Source of the DNA: Paratractidigestivibacter sp963605405
Lineage (GTDB): Bacteria; Actinomycetota; Coriobacteriia; Coriobacteriales; Atopobiaceae
Direction: 5' to 3'
DNA length: 64,000 nucleotides
Assembly (NCBI GenBank): GCA_963605405.1
Contig: CAVCUP010000001.1
Span: forward strand, 124,001 to 188,000
The translations under genes were made by a program, and so were the position numbers. The notes beneath the pieces were generated by a model that was not told where the DNA came from, searched no databases, and saw nothing but the letters and a program-made list of their open reading frames with translations. This document shows positions 42,535 to 51,334 of this stretch, in pieces (position 1 is the first letter of the stretch; every line of letters starts with the position of its first letter).

Positions 42535-43775
42535 TGGCTGACGAGAAGAACACTGGCGCCGCCGGGTCCCACGTGCCCGGGGCCGCGCCGACCGTCACGC
42601 TCGAGCGCGTGAACACCCCGCCCGCGCAGACCTGGAACCGCCTGCGCGCCAACGACATAACCCTCGCCGTGCCGCGCCTCTCCCGCAAGGGCGACGTCTA
42701 CTTCGCGCTGCCGCAGCTCTTCGGCAAGCTCGAGTGCGGTATGGGCGAGAAGGTCACCGACTGGGTCTGCTCCCAGGCCGCCGATGCCCGCTACGTCGAG
42801 GTCCCGCGCAACACCGTGCGCGAGGAGCCCATCGTGGTGGATATCGACGCCGACGCGGGCGCCGTGGCCGACACCGGCGTCATGGTCCGCGAGGGCGCGA
42901 CCGCGACGATCGTCGTGGCGGTCCACGGCGGCGAGAAGGGCGCGGCGGTCGCCGAGGGCGTAAATGCGTCCCAGGTCAACGGGGCCGCCGGCGGCGCCCC
43001 CGCAACCTCCGCGTCTCTCCTGCGCATCGTGGCCGAGGCCCGCGCGCAGGTCACCGTCGTCGAGGTCCTGGGCGTGAGCGACTCCCAGCAGCATCTCGAG
43101 AGCGTGGGCATCAGCGCCGACGAGGACGCCCGCGTCGAGGTGCGCCAGTACGCGCTCGGCGGCGGCACCGTGGCCATGGGCCTCGCCTGCAACCTCGCCG
43201 GCGCCCGTTCCCGCATCGACCTCAGCTGCCGCTACCACGCCCGCGGCACCGAGGTGCTCGACATCAACCACGTGGTGCGCATGCGCGGCAAGAACACCCG
43301 CGCCGAGGTCCGCGAGTCCGGCGCCCTCGACGATGCGGCCAAAAAGTCCCTGCGCGCCACCATCGACCTCGTGCACGGCGCGCGAGGCGCCAAGGGCAAC
43401 GAGGCCGAGAACGTGCTCGTGCTCGGCGACGACGTCGTGAACAAGACCATGCCCGTCATCCTCTGCGACGAGGACGACGTGGCCGGCAACCACGGCGCGA
43501 CCATCGGCAGCGTGAGCCCCGAGCAGATCGACTACCTCATGAACCGCGGCCTTTCTCGCCACGAGGCCGAGCAGCTCTTCGTCCGCGCCATCTTCGAGGA
43601 CGCCATCATGCACGCGCCCGAGGAGGCCTCCCGCAAGGCGGCCATCCTGCGCGCCGAGGAGGTCCTGGGCGCCGACGTCGCGCACGACTACGACGAGGCG
43701 CAGGGCCAGTCCGCGCCTGTCGACGCGGCCGCCGACGCGCCCGCCGGCAACGACACCGAGGAGGCGCAGCAGTAA
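42534..43775 (+). CDS. sufD: Fe-S cluster assembly protein SufD
   Basis: Paralogue of SufB that completes the SufBC2D complex. 413 aa. The N-terminus is variable; HLESVGISADEDARVEVRQ and the C-terminal NHGATIGSVSPEQIDYLMNRGLSRHEAEQLF (quoted as GATIGSVSPEQIDYLM and GLSRHEAEQLF) with the conserved His are the SufD marks. ATG 42534 overlaps the sufB stop (TAATG) and the stop overlaps sufS in the same way. An Ala/Glu/Asp-rich tail follows the core. Confidence 0.93.
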   Translation: MADEKNTGAAGSHVPGAAPTVTLERVNTPPAQTWNRLRANDITLAVPRLSRKGDVYFALPQLFGKLECGMGEKVTDWVCSQAADARYVEVPRNTVREEPIVVDIDADAGAVADTGVMVREGATATIVVAVHGGEKGAAVAEGVNASQVNGAAGGAPATSASLLRIVAEARAQVTVVEVLGVSDSQQHLESVGISADEDARVEVRQYALGGGTVAMGLACNLAGARSRIDLSCRYHARGTEVLDINHVVRMRGKNTRAEVRESGALDDAAKKSLRATIDLVHGARGAKGNEAENVLVLGDDVVNKTMPVILCDEDDVAGNHGATIGSVSPEQIDYLMNRGLSRHEAEQLFVRAIFEDAIMHAPEEASRKAAILRAEEVLGADVAHDYDEAQGQSAPVDAAADAPAGNDTEEAQQ

Positions 43776-45049
43776 TGGTCGACGCCGTCCTCGCCGCGGA
43801 CATCGAGAAGAACCCCTTCAAGGCGGACTTCCCGCTGCTCGCCGGCCAGCCCGGAATCGCGTTTCTCGACAGCGCCGCCACGGCCCAGCGCCCCGCGGCC
43901 GTCCTCGACGCCGAGCGCGACTTCTACGAGCGCATGAACGCCAACCCGCTGCGCGGCCTCTACGGCCTCTCGGTGATGGCCACCTCCGAGATCGCCGCCG
44001 TCCGCAAACAGGTCGCGGGCTTCATCGGCGCCCTCGACGAGGCGGGCAAGCCCCTCGCCGACGACGTCGTGTTCACGCGCAACACCACCGAGAGCCTGAA
44101 CCTCATCGCAAAGAGCTTCGCGCCCTGCGTGCTTAAGCCCGGCGATGAGGTCTGCGTGACCGTGATGGAGCACCACTCTGACCTCATCCCCTGGCAGCAG
44201 GCCTGCCGCGCGGCCGGGGCGAAGCTCGTCGTGATGTACCCCGAGCGCGACGGCGCGCTCTCGGCCGACGAGATCGCGGCAAAGATAGGCCCCAAGACGC
44301 GCATCGCCGCCTGCGCCCACGTGTCCAACGTCATGGGCTGCGAGCTGCCCGTGCGCGCCATCGCCGACGCGGTCCACGCGCAGGGCGGCTACATGGTGGT
44401 CGACGCCGCGCAGTCCACGCCGCACCTGGCGGTCGACGTGCGCGAGCTCGGCGCCGACTTCCTCGCCTTCTCCGCCCACAAGTGCCTGGGCCCGATGGGT
44501 ATCGGTGTGCTCTGGGGCAAGCACGAGCTTCTCGAGCAGATGCCGCCCATGCTCACCGGCGGCGAGATGATCGACTCCGTGACCGAGCAGGACGCCACCT
44601 GGACGCCCGTGCCCGAGAAGTTCGAGGCCGGCACGCAGGACGCCGCCGGCATCTATGCGACCGGCACGGCCATCGCGTACCTCACCGAGACCGCGGGACT
44701 CGAGGCCGTGGCCGCGCGCGAGGCGGCGCTCGTCGCCTACGCCATGCAAAAGCTCTCTGAGCTGGGCTTCGTTGACATCATCGGGGGCGCGGGCCCGGCG
44801 ACCCACCACGGTGTCGTGAGCTTCAACGTCCGCGGCGTCCACCCGCACGACGTGGCGAGCATCCTCGATATGTCCGGCGTCTGCATCCGCGCGGGCCACC
44901 ACTGCGCGCAGCCTCTCCTCACCTGGCTCGGCGTGGAGAACCTCGCCTGCTGCCGCGCCTCTCTCGCCTTCTACAACGACAAGTCCGACGTCGACCGCCT
45001 GGTCGCCGGCCTCACCCAAGTTTGGCAGGTTTTCAATGGCTGTAACTGA
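43775..45049 (+). CDS. sufS: Cysteine desulfurase SufS
   Basis: PLP enzyme that takes sulfur from cysteine and loads SufU. FLDSAATAQRP (about residues 29-39), EHHSDLIPWQQ, DAAQSTPH (PLP Asp), FSAHKCLGPMGIGVLWG (PLP Lys) and the catalytic-Cys loop AGHHCAQPLL mark it as SufS type II. 424 aa. ATG 43775 shares a base with the sufD stop; it overlaps sufU by 14 bases. Confidence 0.96.
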   Translation: MVDAVLAADIEKNPFKADFPLLAGQPGIAFLDSAATAQRPAAVLDAERDFYERMNANPLRGLYGLSVMATSEIAAVRKQVAGFIGALDEAGKPLADDVVFTRNTTESLNLIAKSFAPCVLKPGDEVCVTVMEHHSDLIPWQQACRAAGAKLVVMYPERDGALSADEIAAKIGPKTRIAACAHVSNVMGCELPVRAIADAVHAQGGYMVVDAAQSTPHLAVDVRELGADFLAFSAHKCLGPMGIGVLWGKHELLEQMPPMLTGGEMIDSVTEQDATWTPVPEKFEAGTQDAAGIYATGTAIAYLTETAGLEAVAAREAALVAYAMQKLSELGFVDIIGGAGPATHHGVVSFNVRGVHPHDVASILDMSGVCIRAGHHCAQPLLTWLGVENLACCRASLAFYNDKSDVDRLVAGLTQVWQVFNGCN

Positions 45050-45470
45050 TCTTTACAACGCCGAGTTCATGGACCACGTGACCCACCCCGACTACAAGTA
45101 CGAGCTCGAGGACGCCGACTGCACGCACGAGGGCGTGAACCCCTCCTGCGGCGACGAGCTCAGGTTCCAGGTCAAGTTCGCCGACGACGGCACCATCGAG
45201 GAGGCCGCCTTCACCGGCCACGGCTGCGCCATCAGCCAGGCCTCGGCCGACATCATGAGCGACCTGATGATCGACAAGACCCCCGAGCAGGCCATTGAGC
45301 TCTGCAAGCTCTTTATGCAGATGGTCCGCGGCGAGGTCTCCGAGGACGACCCGTCGCTTCTTGCCCTCGAGGACGCCTCAATCCTCAAGGACATCGCCCA
45401 CATGCCCGCGCGCGTCAAGTGCGCCGAGCTCGCGTGGCGCACCCTGCAGGAGATGCTCGAGCCCCGTTAG
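45036..45470 (+). CDS. sufU: Sulfur relay/zinc protein SufU
   Basis: Accepts persulfide sulfur from SufS. 144 aa; the three zinc/sulfur Cys are in NPSCGDEL (about 38), GHGCAISQAS (about 64) and RVKCAELAW (about 127). Start ATG 45036 lies inside sufS in another frame, so translation is coupled. Last gene of the core suf operon, followed by a hairpin. Confidence 0.96.
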   Translation: MAVTDLYNAEFMDHVTHPDYKYELEDADCTHEGVNPSCGDELRFQVKFADDGTIEEAAFTGHGCAISQASADIMSDLMIDKTPEQAIELCKLFMQMVRGEVSEDDPSLLALEDASILKDIAHMPARVKCAELAWRTLQEMLEPR

Positions 45471-45478
45471 CCGCACGG

Positions 45479-45503
45479 GGCAAAGGGGGCCCGCCCCTTT
45501 GCC
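45479..45503. repeat. Perfect hairpin between sufU and the Rrf2 gene
   Basis: GGCAAAGGGG (45479-45488) pairs perfectly with CCCCTTTGCC (45494-45503). Same family as the hairpins at 3528, 13687, 27920 and 50491. Without a T-run it may stabilise the suf message rather than end it. Confidence 0.7.
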
Positions 45504-45571
45504 TGATTGCAAGTTTGATTGGCGCGAGGCCACCCCCCTCGCGCCGCCGCTAAGAAGGATTGGAGACCCAC

Positions 45572-46012
45572 ATGGGAATGTTCTCGACGAAGGGCATCTA
45601 TGCCCTGCGCGCGATGGCCGACCTCGCGGCCCACGAGGGCTGGGTCTCCCTGGGCGACGTCTCCAAGCGCCAGAACATCTCGCGCAAGTACCTTGAGCAG
45701 GTCATATCGCTCATGCACAAGGCCGGTTACGTGACGAGCCAGCGCGGCAAGGGCGGCGGCTACAAGCTCACGCGCGAGGCCAAGGACTACACCTTGGGCG
45801 AGATCCTGCGCGCGGCCGAGGGGTCTCTTGCCCCCGTGAACTGCCTCGACTGCTCCAACGGCACCATCTGCCCGCAGGTCAACAGCTGCTCGACGGTGAG
45901 CGTCTGGCGCGACCTCGGCCGCGTGACCTCGGGTTACCTCGACTCGAAGACCCTGGCAGACCTCGTGCCCGAGGACGGCGGATCCTGCAACGTTACGTTT
46001 TCGGACCGTTAG
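45572..46012 (+). CDS. Rrf2/IscR-family iron-sulfur regulator
   Basis: 146 aa. The wHTH is GIYALRAMADLA, VSLGDVSKRQNISRKYLEQVI and the Rrf2 wing GYVTSQRGKGGGYKL. Three Cys at 94, 100 and 106 have the 6/6 spacing of the IscR [2Fe-2S] ligands (92, 98, 104); a fourth Cys is at 91. It lies 102 bases downstream of sufU in the same direction and probably represses the suf operon. ATG 45572 has GGAG upstream and starts MGMFSTKG; a TTG at 45560 is a weaker choice. Confidence 0.92.
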   Translation: MGMFSTKGIYALRAMADLAAHEGWVSLGDVSKRQNISRKYLEQVISLMHKAGYVTSQRGKGGGYKLTREAKDYTLGEILRAAEGSLAPVNCLDCSNGTICPQVNSCSTVSVWRDLGRVTSGYLDSKTLADLVPEDGGSCNVTFSDR

Positions 46013-46090
46013 CGACGGTTCGCGGGCCGCGGGCTTCGCCGGGTGTAGCCTTTTCTGCGCACCTTATCGCGCGTTAGAAAGAAGCACCCT

Positions 46091-47464
46091 GTGAGCAACG
46101 CCAGCACTACCGGCACCAGCACCCAAGACACCTCAGGTATCCTTTCCGGCTCGCTTTGGCGAGCCGTTCCTATGTTCGCCCTGCCCGTGGCCGCCACCGG
46201 CATCCTCGAGCAGTTGAGCAACCTCGTCGATGTCTTCGTCATCGGGCATTTCTCGGCCGACGGCGCTTCGCTCGGCATGGCAGCGGTCGGGGCCAACTCC
46301 CCGATCGTGAGCCTGCTCATCAACCTCTTCGTGGGCATCGCCATCGGCACGAACGTGGTCGTGGCCAACGCCGTGGGCGCGGGCGACGAGAAGACCGTGC
46401 GCAAGGCCGTCCACAGCTCGGTGCTGCTCGCTGCGATCGGGTTCGCCGTGGCGCTTTTCGGCGAGGTGTTCGCGAAGCCTTTGCTCGCTGCTCTCCAGGT
46501 TCCCGACGAGACCATGGCGGAAGCCCTTATCTACCTGCGAATTTACCTGCTCGGTATGCCGGCGGTGCTTCTTTATAACTTTGTCGCGTCGGTATTCCGC
46601 AGCGTCGGCGTCACAAAGATGCCGCTCTTCGCGCTCGCCATCTCGGCCGTGCTCAACGTGGGCCTCGACGCGGCCTTCGTCGCGATTCTGGACTGGGGCA
46701 CGATGGGCGTGGCCATCGCCACCGTCATCTGCTACTGCGTGAGCGCCGCGTTCCTCACCGCCCAGCTCATGCGGGCCGACGGCCTCATCCGGCTCGACCT
46801 GCGCGAGCTGCGCATCGACGGCCCCGTCGCGCGCGAGATCGTCCGCATCGGCATGCCGGCCGGCGCCCAGGGCGCCATCTTCTCGCTCGCGAACATCGTA
46901 ATCCAGGGCTGCATCAACCAGCTCGGCACCACCGTCATGGCGGGCAGCGCGGCTGCCCTCTCCATGGAACAGGTCTTCTACAACCTCATCAACTCGGTGT
47001 GCCAGGCATGCACGACCTTCGTCGGCCAATGCAACGGCGCGGGCAACCTCGCGCGTTGCCGGCGCGTCCTCAAGGTCTGCGTCATCGAGGGGCTCATCTG
47101 CACGGGCCTCGTCGCGCTCTTCGCCGTCGTCTTTGGCCAGGCCATCATCCACGTCTTCAACACCGATCCCGAGGTCATCGCCATTGGCTACCTGCGCATC
47201 TGCGTGATCGTGCCCGCCCACATGTTCAGCTCGCTCTACGAGAACTGCTCGGGCTACCTGCGCGGGTTCGGCATCTCGCTCGTGCCGGCCCTGCTCACGA
47301 TGCTGGGGGTCTGCGGCATCCGCCTGCTTTGGGTGGCGTTCGTCTTCCCCGCGGCGCCCGCCTTCCCGACCATCATGGCCGTCTATCCCATCAGCTTGGC
47401 GACCACGGCGCTGCTCATGCTCGGCGCGCTCGTCCATTACCGCCCCGTCACGAACGCCTCGTAG
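46091..47464 (+). CDS. MATE-family multidrug/cation exporter
   Basis: 457 aa with 12 expected membrane helices. Family pattern: WRAVPMFALPVAATGILEQL (about residues 23-42), FVIGHFSADGASLGMAAVG, and the second half opening VREIVRIGMPAGAQGAIF (here AREIVRIGMPAGAQGAIF). Exports drugs or metabolites using sodium or proton gradients; the substrate is unknown. GTG 46091 is used, with GAAAGAAGC upstream. It follows the Rrf2 gene by 78 bases, possibly by chance. Confidence 0.88.
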   Translation: MSNASTTGTSTQDTSGILSGSLWRAVPMFALPVAATGILEQLSNLVDVFVIGHFSADGASLGMAAVGANSPIVSLLINLFVGIAIGTNVVVANAVGAGDEKTVRKAVHSSVLLAAIGFAVALFGEVFAKPLLAALQVPDETMAEALIYLRIYLLGMPAVLLYNFVASVFRSVGVTKMPLFALAISAVLNVGLDAAFVAILDWGTMGVAIATVICYCVSAAFLTAQLMRADGLIRLDLRELRIDGPVAREIVRIGMPAGAQGAIFSLANIVIQGCINQLGTTVMAGSAAALSMEQVFYNLINSVCQACTTFVGQCNGAGNLARCRRVLKVCVIEGLICTGLVALFAVVFGQAIIHVFNTDPEVIAIGYLRICVIVPAHMFSSLYENCSGYLRGFGISLVPALLTMLGVCGIRLLWVAFVFPAAPAFPTIMAVYPISLATTALLMLGALVHYRPVTNAS

Positions 47465-47469
47465 GCACT

Positions 47470-47606
47470 AACTCTGACTTTTCGCACTTTAAAATCGAAT
47501 CCAACGACTAGCCATCGGTTATGACGCCGGATTTTCCCAGTTAAAAGGGCTATTAAACCCGAGGCTACTCGGCGAACCCAGTTTTAAAGTGCGAAAAGTC
47601 AGAGTT
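47470..47606. repeat. Long perfect inverted repeat (25-bp arms) between MATE and RpiR genes
   Basis: The left arm 47470-47494 begins AACTCTGACTTTTCGCACTT and the right arm 47582-47606 is its exact complement. It starts 6 bases after the MATE stop codon, between two convergent genes. AT-rich, unlike its neighbourhood. It could be a two-way terminator or a small mobile element. Confidence 0.8.
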
Positions 47607-47719
47607 TGCCGCGAAATGTCCGCTCAAACGGACAAACCCGCCGCCCGATTCGGACCAAACACGAGATCTCCGCCCGCACGATGCCGCCAAGGGATACAAA
47701 TAACGCCCCCTTCGCACCA

Positions 47720-48571
47720 TCACAGCCCCGGCTTGCGGGTATAGGGAAGCGAGTCGCGGATAAAGCCCAGGCTGCGCTCGTAGTCGCCCGCCACCACGCA
47801 GCTGTAGAGCGCGTCGAGCACGAACTGCACGGAAATATGCGACGCGAACTGCGTGATGCGGTGCAGCGTGCTTTCCGAGTCCCCTACCAAAAGGTACACG
47901 TCGAGCCCCGGGTTCCTCTCGCGGGCCATCGGCGCGCCGATGAGCACCACCGGGGTCTCGCGCGCGGCGAGCAGTGGCAGCACCTGCGTCAGCACGTCGT
48001 TCACGCCCGAGTACGTGATAGCCACCGCCACGTGCGTCGCGTCGGAGATGAGCGCGCTTCTTACCTGGCGCTCCTGGCTCTCGTGGCAGGTGACGGCGCG
48101 CCCCGCGGAAAGCAGGCGGTCGGTGAACATCTGCGCAGGATAGAGGTTGTGCGACTGCGTGTACACGTCCACGACATCCGCCGCCCGGAGAAGGTCGGCC
48201 GCCCGCGCGAGCTCGCCGGTGTCCAGCACCTCGAGCGTCTCCTCGATGGCGCCCGCGTAGAGCGACTTCAGGCCGCCGCAGACCCGCTCGGCGCCCCATC
48301 CCTCGTCGAAAGGAAAGTCGAAGTCGACGTCCTCGGCACCCTCGCGCCGCGCCGTCGCGCGCGCGAGCTCGACCTTGAGCTCCTTGAAGCCCTCGAGACC
48401 GAGCTTCTTGCAGAGGCGGTGCACCGTGGCGATGGACGTGGCCGAGGCCGCGGCGAGTTCCTTGATGGAGGTCGTCTGAATGCGCTCCCCCATCGCAAGC
48501 ACGACGGAGGCGAGCTGGCTCTCGGTCGGGGTGAGGCCCTTGGCCTCGCGCAGGCGCCGCCGTATGTCCAT
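47720..48571 (-). CDS. RpiR-family transcriptional regulator
   Basis: 283 aa: an N-terminal HTH (VLAMGERIQTTSIKELAAAS and TSIATVHRLCKKLGLEGFKELKVELAR, split by reading) and a C-terminal SIS sugar-phosphate domain (VDVYTQSHN, VAITYSGVNDVLTQVLPLLA). RpiR proteins respond to phosphosugars. It is divergent from a phospho-beta-glucosidase gene, which it most likely controls. Start ATG 48571 with GAGGGGAGC. Confidence 0.92.
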   Translation of the reverse strand: MDIRRRLREAKGLTPTESQLASVVLAMGERIQTTSIKELAAASATSIATVHRLCKKLGLEGFKELKVELARATARREGAEDVDFDFPFDEGWGAERVCGGLKSLYAGAIEETLEVLDTGELARAADLLRAADVVDVYTQSHNLYPAQMFTDRLLSAGRAVTCHESQERQVRSALISDATHVAVAITYSGVNDVLTQVLPLLAARETPVVLIGAPMARERNPGLDVYLLVGDSESTLHRITQFASHISVQFVLDALYSCVVAGDYERSLGFIRDSLPYTRKPGL

Positions 48572-48762
48572 CGTAAGCTCCCCTCGCCGCGGACAAGAAA
48601 ACCGTGCCTCAACCCACCTCAAGTATCAAAACGTATCGGCAACACTTTAACCGAACCCGCAACCTGCGAAAAGAAGTGCCAACATTCCTGATACCTCGCG
48701 CATTCCCCCCAACTTTGGGCGATACTAGGCAAGGACGTTTACAACCAACCGATTGGAGCATC
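48572..48762. promoter_or_regulatory. Divergent control region, RpiR / phospho-beta-glucosidase
   Basis: 191 AT-richer bases. GTATCGGCAACACTT (about 48633-48647) and the inverse form AAGTGCCAACA...CTGATAC (about 48675-48695) make an imperfect dyad that could be the RpiR operator. GATACTAGG near 48721 is a possible -10 for the glucosidase; GATTGGAGCATC precedes its ATG. Confidence 0.5.
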
Positions 48763-50205
48763 ATGGCAGACACCACCAAGCGCTTCCCCGACGGCTTCCT
48801 CTGGGGCGGCGCGACCGCCGCGAACCAGTGCGAGGGCGCCTACGACGTGGACGGCCGCGGCCTCGCCAACGTCGACGTGACCCCGCACGGCAAGGACCGC
48901 TTCGCCGTCGTTGCCGGCGAGCGCAAGATGCTCGACTTCGAGGACGGCTACTACTACCCCGCCCAGACCGGCATCGACTTCTATCACCACTACAAGGAGG
49001 ACATCGCCCTCTTCGCCGAGATGGGCTTCAAGACCTTCCGCATGTCCATCGCCTGGACGCGCATCTTCCCCAACGGCGACGAGGAAACCCCCAACGAGGC
49101 CGGCCTCGCCTTCTACGAGGACGTCTTCCGCACCTGCAAGTCCTACGGCATCGAGCCGCTCGTGACCATCACGCACTTCGACTGCCCGATCCATCTCATC
49201 AAGAAGTACGGCGGCTGGCGCAGCCGCGAGCTCATCGAGTTCTACAAGCGCCTGGCCACCACCCTCTTTACGCGCTACAAGGGCCTCGTTAAGTACTGGC
49301 TCACCTTCAACGAGATCAACATGATCCTCCACCTGCCGTTCATGGGCGCGGGCATCGTGTTCGAGGAGGGCGAGGACCACGACGCCGCCAAGTACAAGGC
49401 CGCCCACAACGAGCTCGTGGCCAGCGCCTGGGCCACCAAGATCGCCCACGAGATCGACCCCGACGTCATGGTCGGCTGCATGATGGCCGCCGGCACCTAC
49501 TACCCCTACAGCTGCCGCCCCGAGGACGTGCGCGCCGCCCAGGTCGACACCCAGAAGGAGCTCTGCTTCATCGACGTCCAGGCCCGCGGCAAGTACCCCA
49601 ACTCCGCGCTCAAGGACTTCGAGCGCCGCGGCATCGACCTCGGCATGACCGACGAGGACAAGGAGCTTCTCGCCGAGAACACCGTCGACTTCATCAGCTT
49701 CTCCTACTACAACACCCGCTGCTCGGCCGCCCCGGACACCGAGTGCGAGCGCACGAGCGGCAACGCCTTCGCCGGCCCGAAGAACCCCTACCTCGGCCAG
49801 AGCGAGTGGGGCTGGGCGCTCGACCCGCTGGGCTTCCGCATCACGCTGAACGACATGTATGACCGCTACCAGAAGCCGCTGTTCGTGGTCGAGAACGGCC
49901 TGGGCGCCAAGGACGTCGTCGAGGAGGACGGCTCCGTCAACGACGACTACCGCATCGACTACCTGCGCGCCCACATCGCGGCCATGCGCGACGCCGTGGT
50001 CGAGGACGGCGTCGACCTCATGGGCTACACCACCTGGGGCCCGATCGACCTCGTCTCCGCCGGCACCGGCGAGATGAGCAAGCGCTACGGCTTCATCTAC
50101 GTGGACCGCGACGACGCCGGCAACGGCACCCTCGCCCGCTCCAAGAAGAAGTCCTTCGGCTGGTACAAGAAGGTCATCGCCAGCAACGGCGCCGACCTGG
50201 ACTAA
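48763..50205 (+). CDS. GH1 6-phospho-beta-glucosidase
   Basis: 480 aa, TIM-barrel of glycoside hydrolase family 1. Acid/base E184 is in TFNEIN and nucleophile E377 in VVENGLG. SKRYGFIYVD near residue 435-445 (Ser, Lys, Tyr) is the phosphate-binding set that separates 6-phospho enzymes from plain glucosidases. It cleaves PTS-imported aryl- or cello-type 6-phospho-glucosides. Start ATG 48763 has TTGGAGCATC. Divergent from an RpiR regulator. No PTS permease lies beside it; the only one in the window is at 19.2-23.4 kb. Confidence 0.95.
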   Translation: MADTTKRFPDGFLWGGATAANQCEGAYDVDGRGLANVDVTPHGKDRFAVVAGERKMLDFEDGYYYPAQTGIDFYHHYKEDIALFAEMGFKTFRMSIAWTRIFPNGDEETPNEAGLAFYEDVFRTCKSYGIEPLVTITHFDCPIHLIKKYGGWRSRELIEFYKRLATTLFTRYKGLVKYWLTFNEINMILHLPFMGAGIVFEEGEDHDAAKYKAAHNELVASAWATKIAHEIDPDVMVGCMMAAGTYYPYSCRPEDVRAAQVDTQKELCFIDVQARGKYPNSALKDFERRGIDLGMTDEDKELLAENTVDFISFSYYNTRCSAAPDTECERTSGNAFAGPKNPYLGQSEWGWALDPLGFRITLNDMYDRYQKPLFVVENGLGAKDVVEEDGSVNDDYRIDYLRAHIAAMRDAVVEDGVDLMGYTTWGPIDLVSAGTGEMSKRYGFIYVDRDDAGNGTLARSKKKSFGWYKKVIASNGADLD

Positions 50206-50249
50206 GCGCGACCGGCACGAGCCGTCGCTTCCCTGCCGCCGCCTGCGAA

Positions 50250-50430
50250 AACAACGCGCCCGCTGGCATCTAACATCTCGCCGTGCTATGAAATTCCTCC
50301 CGCTGGCATCGAATAGGTGCCAGCGGGAGCGTTTCTTTAGCGCGAGGGCCTCTTGCCGTGCCAGCGGACGTGATTTCTTAGCGCTGAATTGCCTTGCCGT
50401 GCCAGCAGATGCGTTATTTGAGCAGGCGGG
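50250..50430. repeat. 41-bp periodic dyad array, family B, locus 1
   Basis: TGCCAGC units begin at 50318, 50359 and 50400 (41 bp apart); mirrored GCTGGCA units end at 50268 and 50308. The units carry TGCCAGCRG then a TTTCTTTAGC-like block and a ~17-base variable part. It lies between the phospho-beta-glucosidase 3' end and the next gene, in a 333-base gap with no gene. Confidence 0.85.
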
Positions 50431-50490
50431 GATTACGTGCTACAAAGAATGAGCCCTCGGGCAATCCCTCATGAGCATCATGGCGTAAGC

Positions 50491-50517
50491 GGGACAAGGG
50501 GAGCGTCCCTTTGTCCC
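50491..50517. repeat. GGGACAAGGGG hairpin in the leader of the histidine phosphatase gene
   Basis: GGGACAAGGGGA (50491-50502) pairs with TCCCTTTGTCCC (50506-50517). It ends about 11 bases before the AAGGAGG ribosome site. Same family as 3528, 13687, 27920 and 45479. Confidence 0.7.
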
Positions 50518-50538
50518 ATCGCTGAGAAAGGAGGCGCC

Positions 50539-51111
50539 ATGTCCACCCTCTACATGGTCCGCCACGGCCAGACCCTCTTCAACGTCCTGCGCCGCAAGCA
50601 GGGCTGGTGCGACTCCCCCTTGACCGAGCTCGGCATCGAGCAGGGGCGAGCGGCCGGCGCCTGGATCGCGTCGAACGCGCCCGCCTTCGACCACGTGTAC
50701 AGCTCCACCTCCGAGCGCTGCTGCGACACGTGCGAGCTCGTGGTCCCCGGCGTCCCCTACGAGCGCGTCAAGTGCCTCAAGGAGTGGAACTTCGGTAAGT
50801 TCGAGGGCATCACCGAGGACCTCAACTTCCAGCCTCCCTACGGCGACTTCTACGTGCGCTTCGGCGGCGAGGGCGAGGAGGAGTTCCGCACGCGCGTGGG
50901 CGAAGGCGTCCTGGGCCTCATGCGCCGCCCCGGCCACGAGTGCGTCCTCATGGTCACCCACGGCGCCGCGATGGCGCAGGTCCCGCGCTACTTCGGCGAC
51001 GACTACACCAACCACACCGACCTGCCACACCTGCCCAACTGCGCGATTATCCGCTATGAGTTCGACGGCGAGAAGCTCAGCCTGCAGGAAATCGTCGACC
51101 CGATGGCGTAG
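50539..51111 (+). CDS. Histidine phosphatase (phosphoglycerate-mutase family)
   Basis: 190 aa. The RHG motif MVRHGQTLFN is at residues 6-15 with His9 as the phosphorylated residue, and LMVTHGAAM gives the second His. The Glu between them is in LKEWNFGKFEG. A small cytosolic phosphatase; its substrate (sugar, alpha-ribazole or nucleotide) cannot be told. Start ATG 50539 with AAAGGAGGCGCC upstream; upstream sequence to 50437 is a repeat-type leader, not coding. Confidence 0.9.
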   Translation: MSTLYMVRHGQTLFNVLRRKQGWCDSPLTELGIEQGRAAGAWIASNAPAFDHVYSSTSERCCDTCELVVPGVPYERVKCLKEWNFGKFEGITEDLNFQPPYGDFYVRFGGEGEEEFRTRVGEGVLGLMRRPGHECVLMVTHGAAMAQVPRYFGDDYTNHTDLPHLPNCAIIRYEFDGEKLSLQEIVDPMA

Positions 51112-51173
51112 GGGCGCCCGGCCCGCGTACGGCCGCTTACCCCACCGAGGCCGAGCCCGACATCCGGCCCAAG

Positions 51174-51216
51174 CAAGAAACCCGCCGGCACCATAATCGT
51201 GCCGGCGGGTTTCTTG
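51174..51216. terminator. Bidirectional terminator
   Basis: CAAGAAACCCGCCGGCAC (51174-51191) pairs perfectly with GTGCCGGCGGGTTTCTTG (51199-51216) and gives T-rich tails in both directions, between the histidine phosphatase and the ABC exporter genes, which converge. Confidence 0.92.
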
Positions 51217-51334
51217 TGTGCGCGAGGGCGCCTCTTGCCGCGCAAAAGGTGCCCCGTACCTTAGCGACGCCTCTCCAACCGCGCAAGAAGGCGAATGTTC
51301 GCACGGGCGGACCGGGCGTGGCAGCCCGCGGGCG

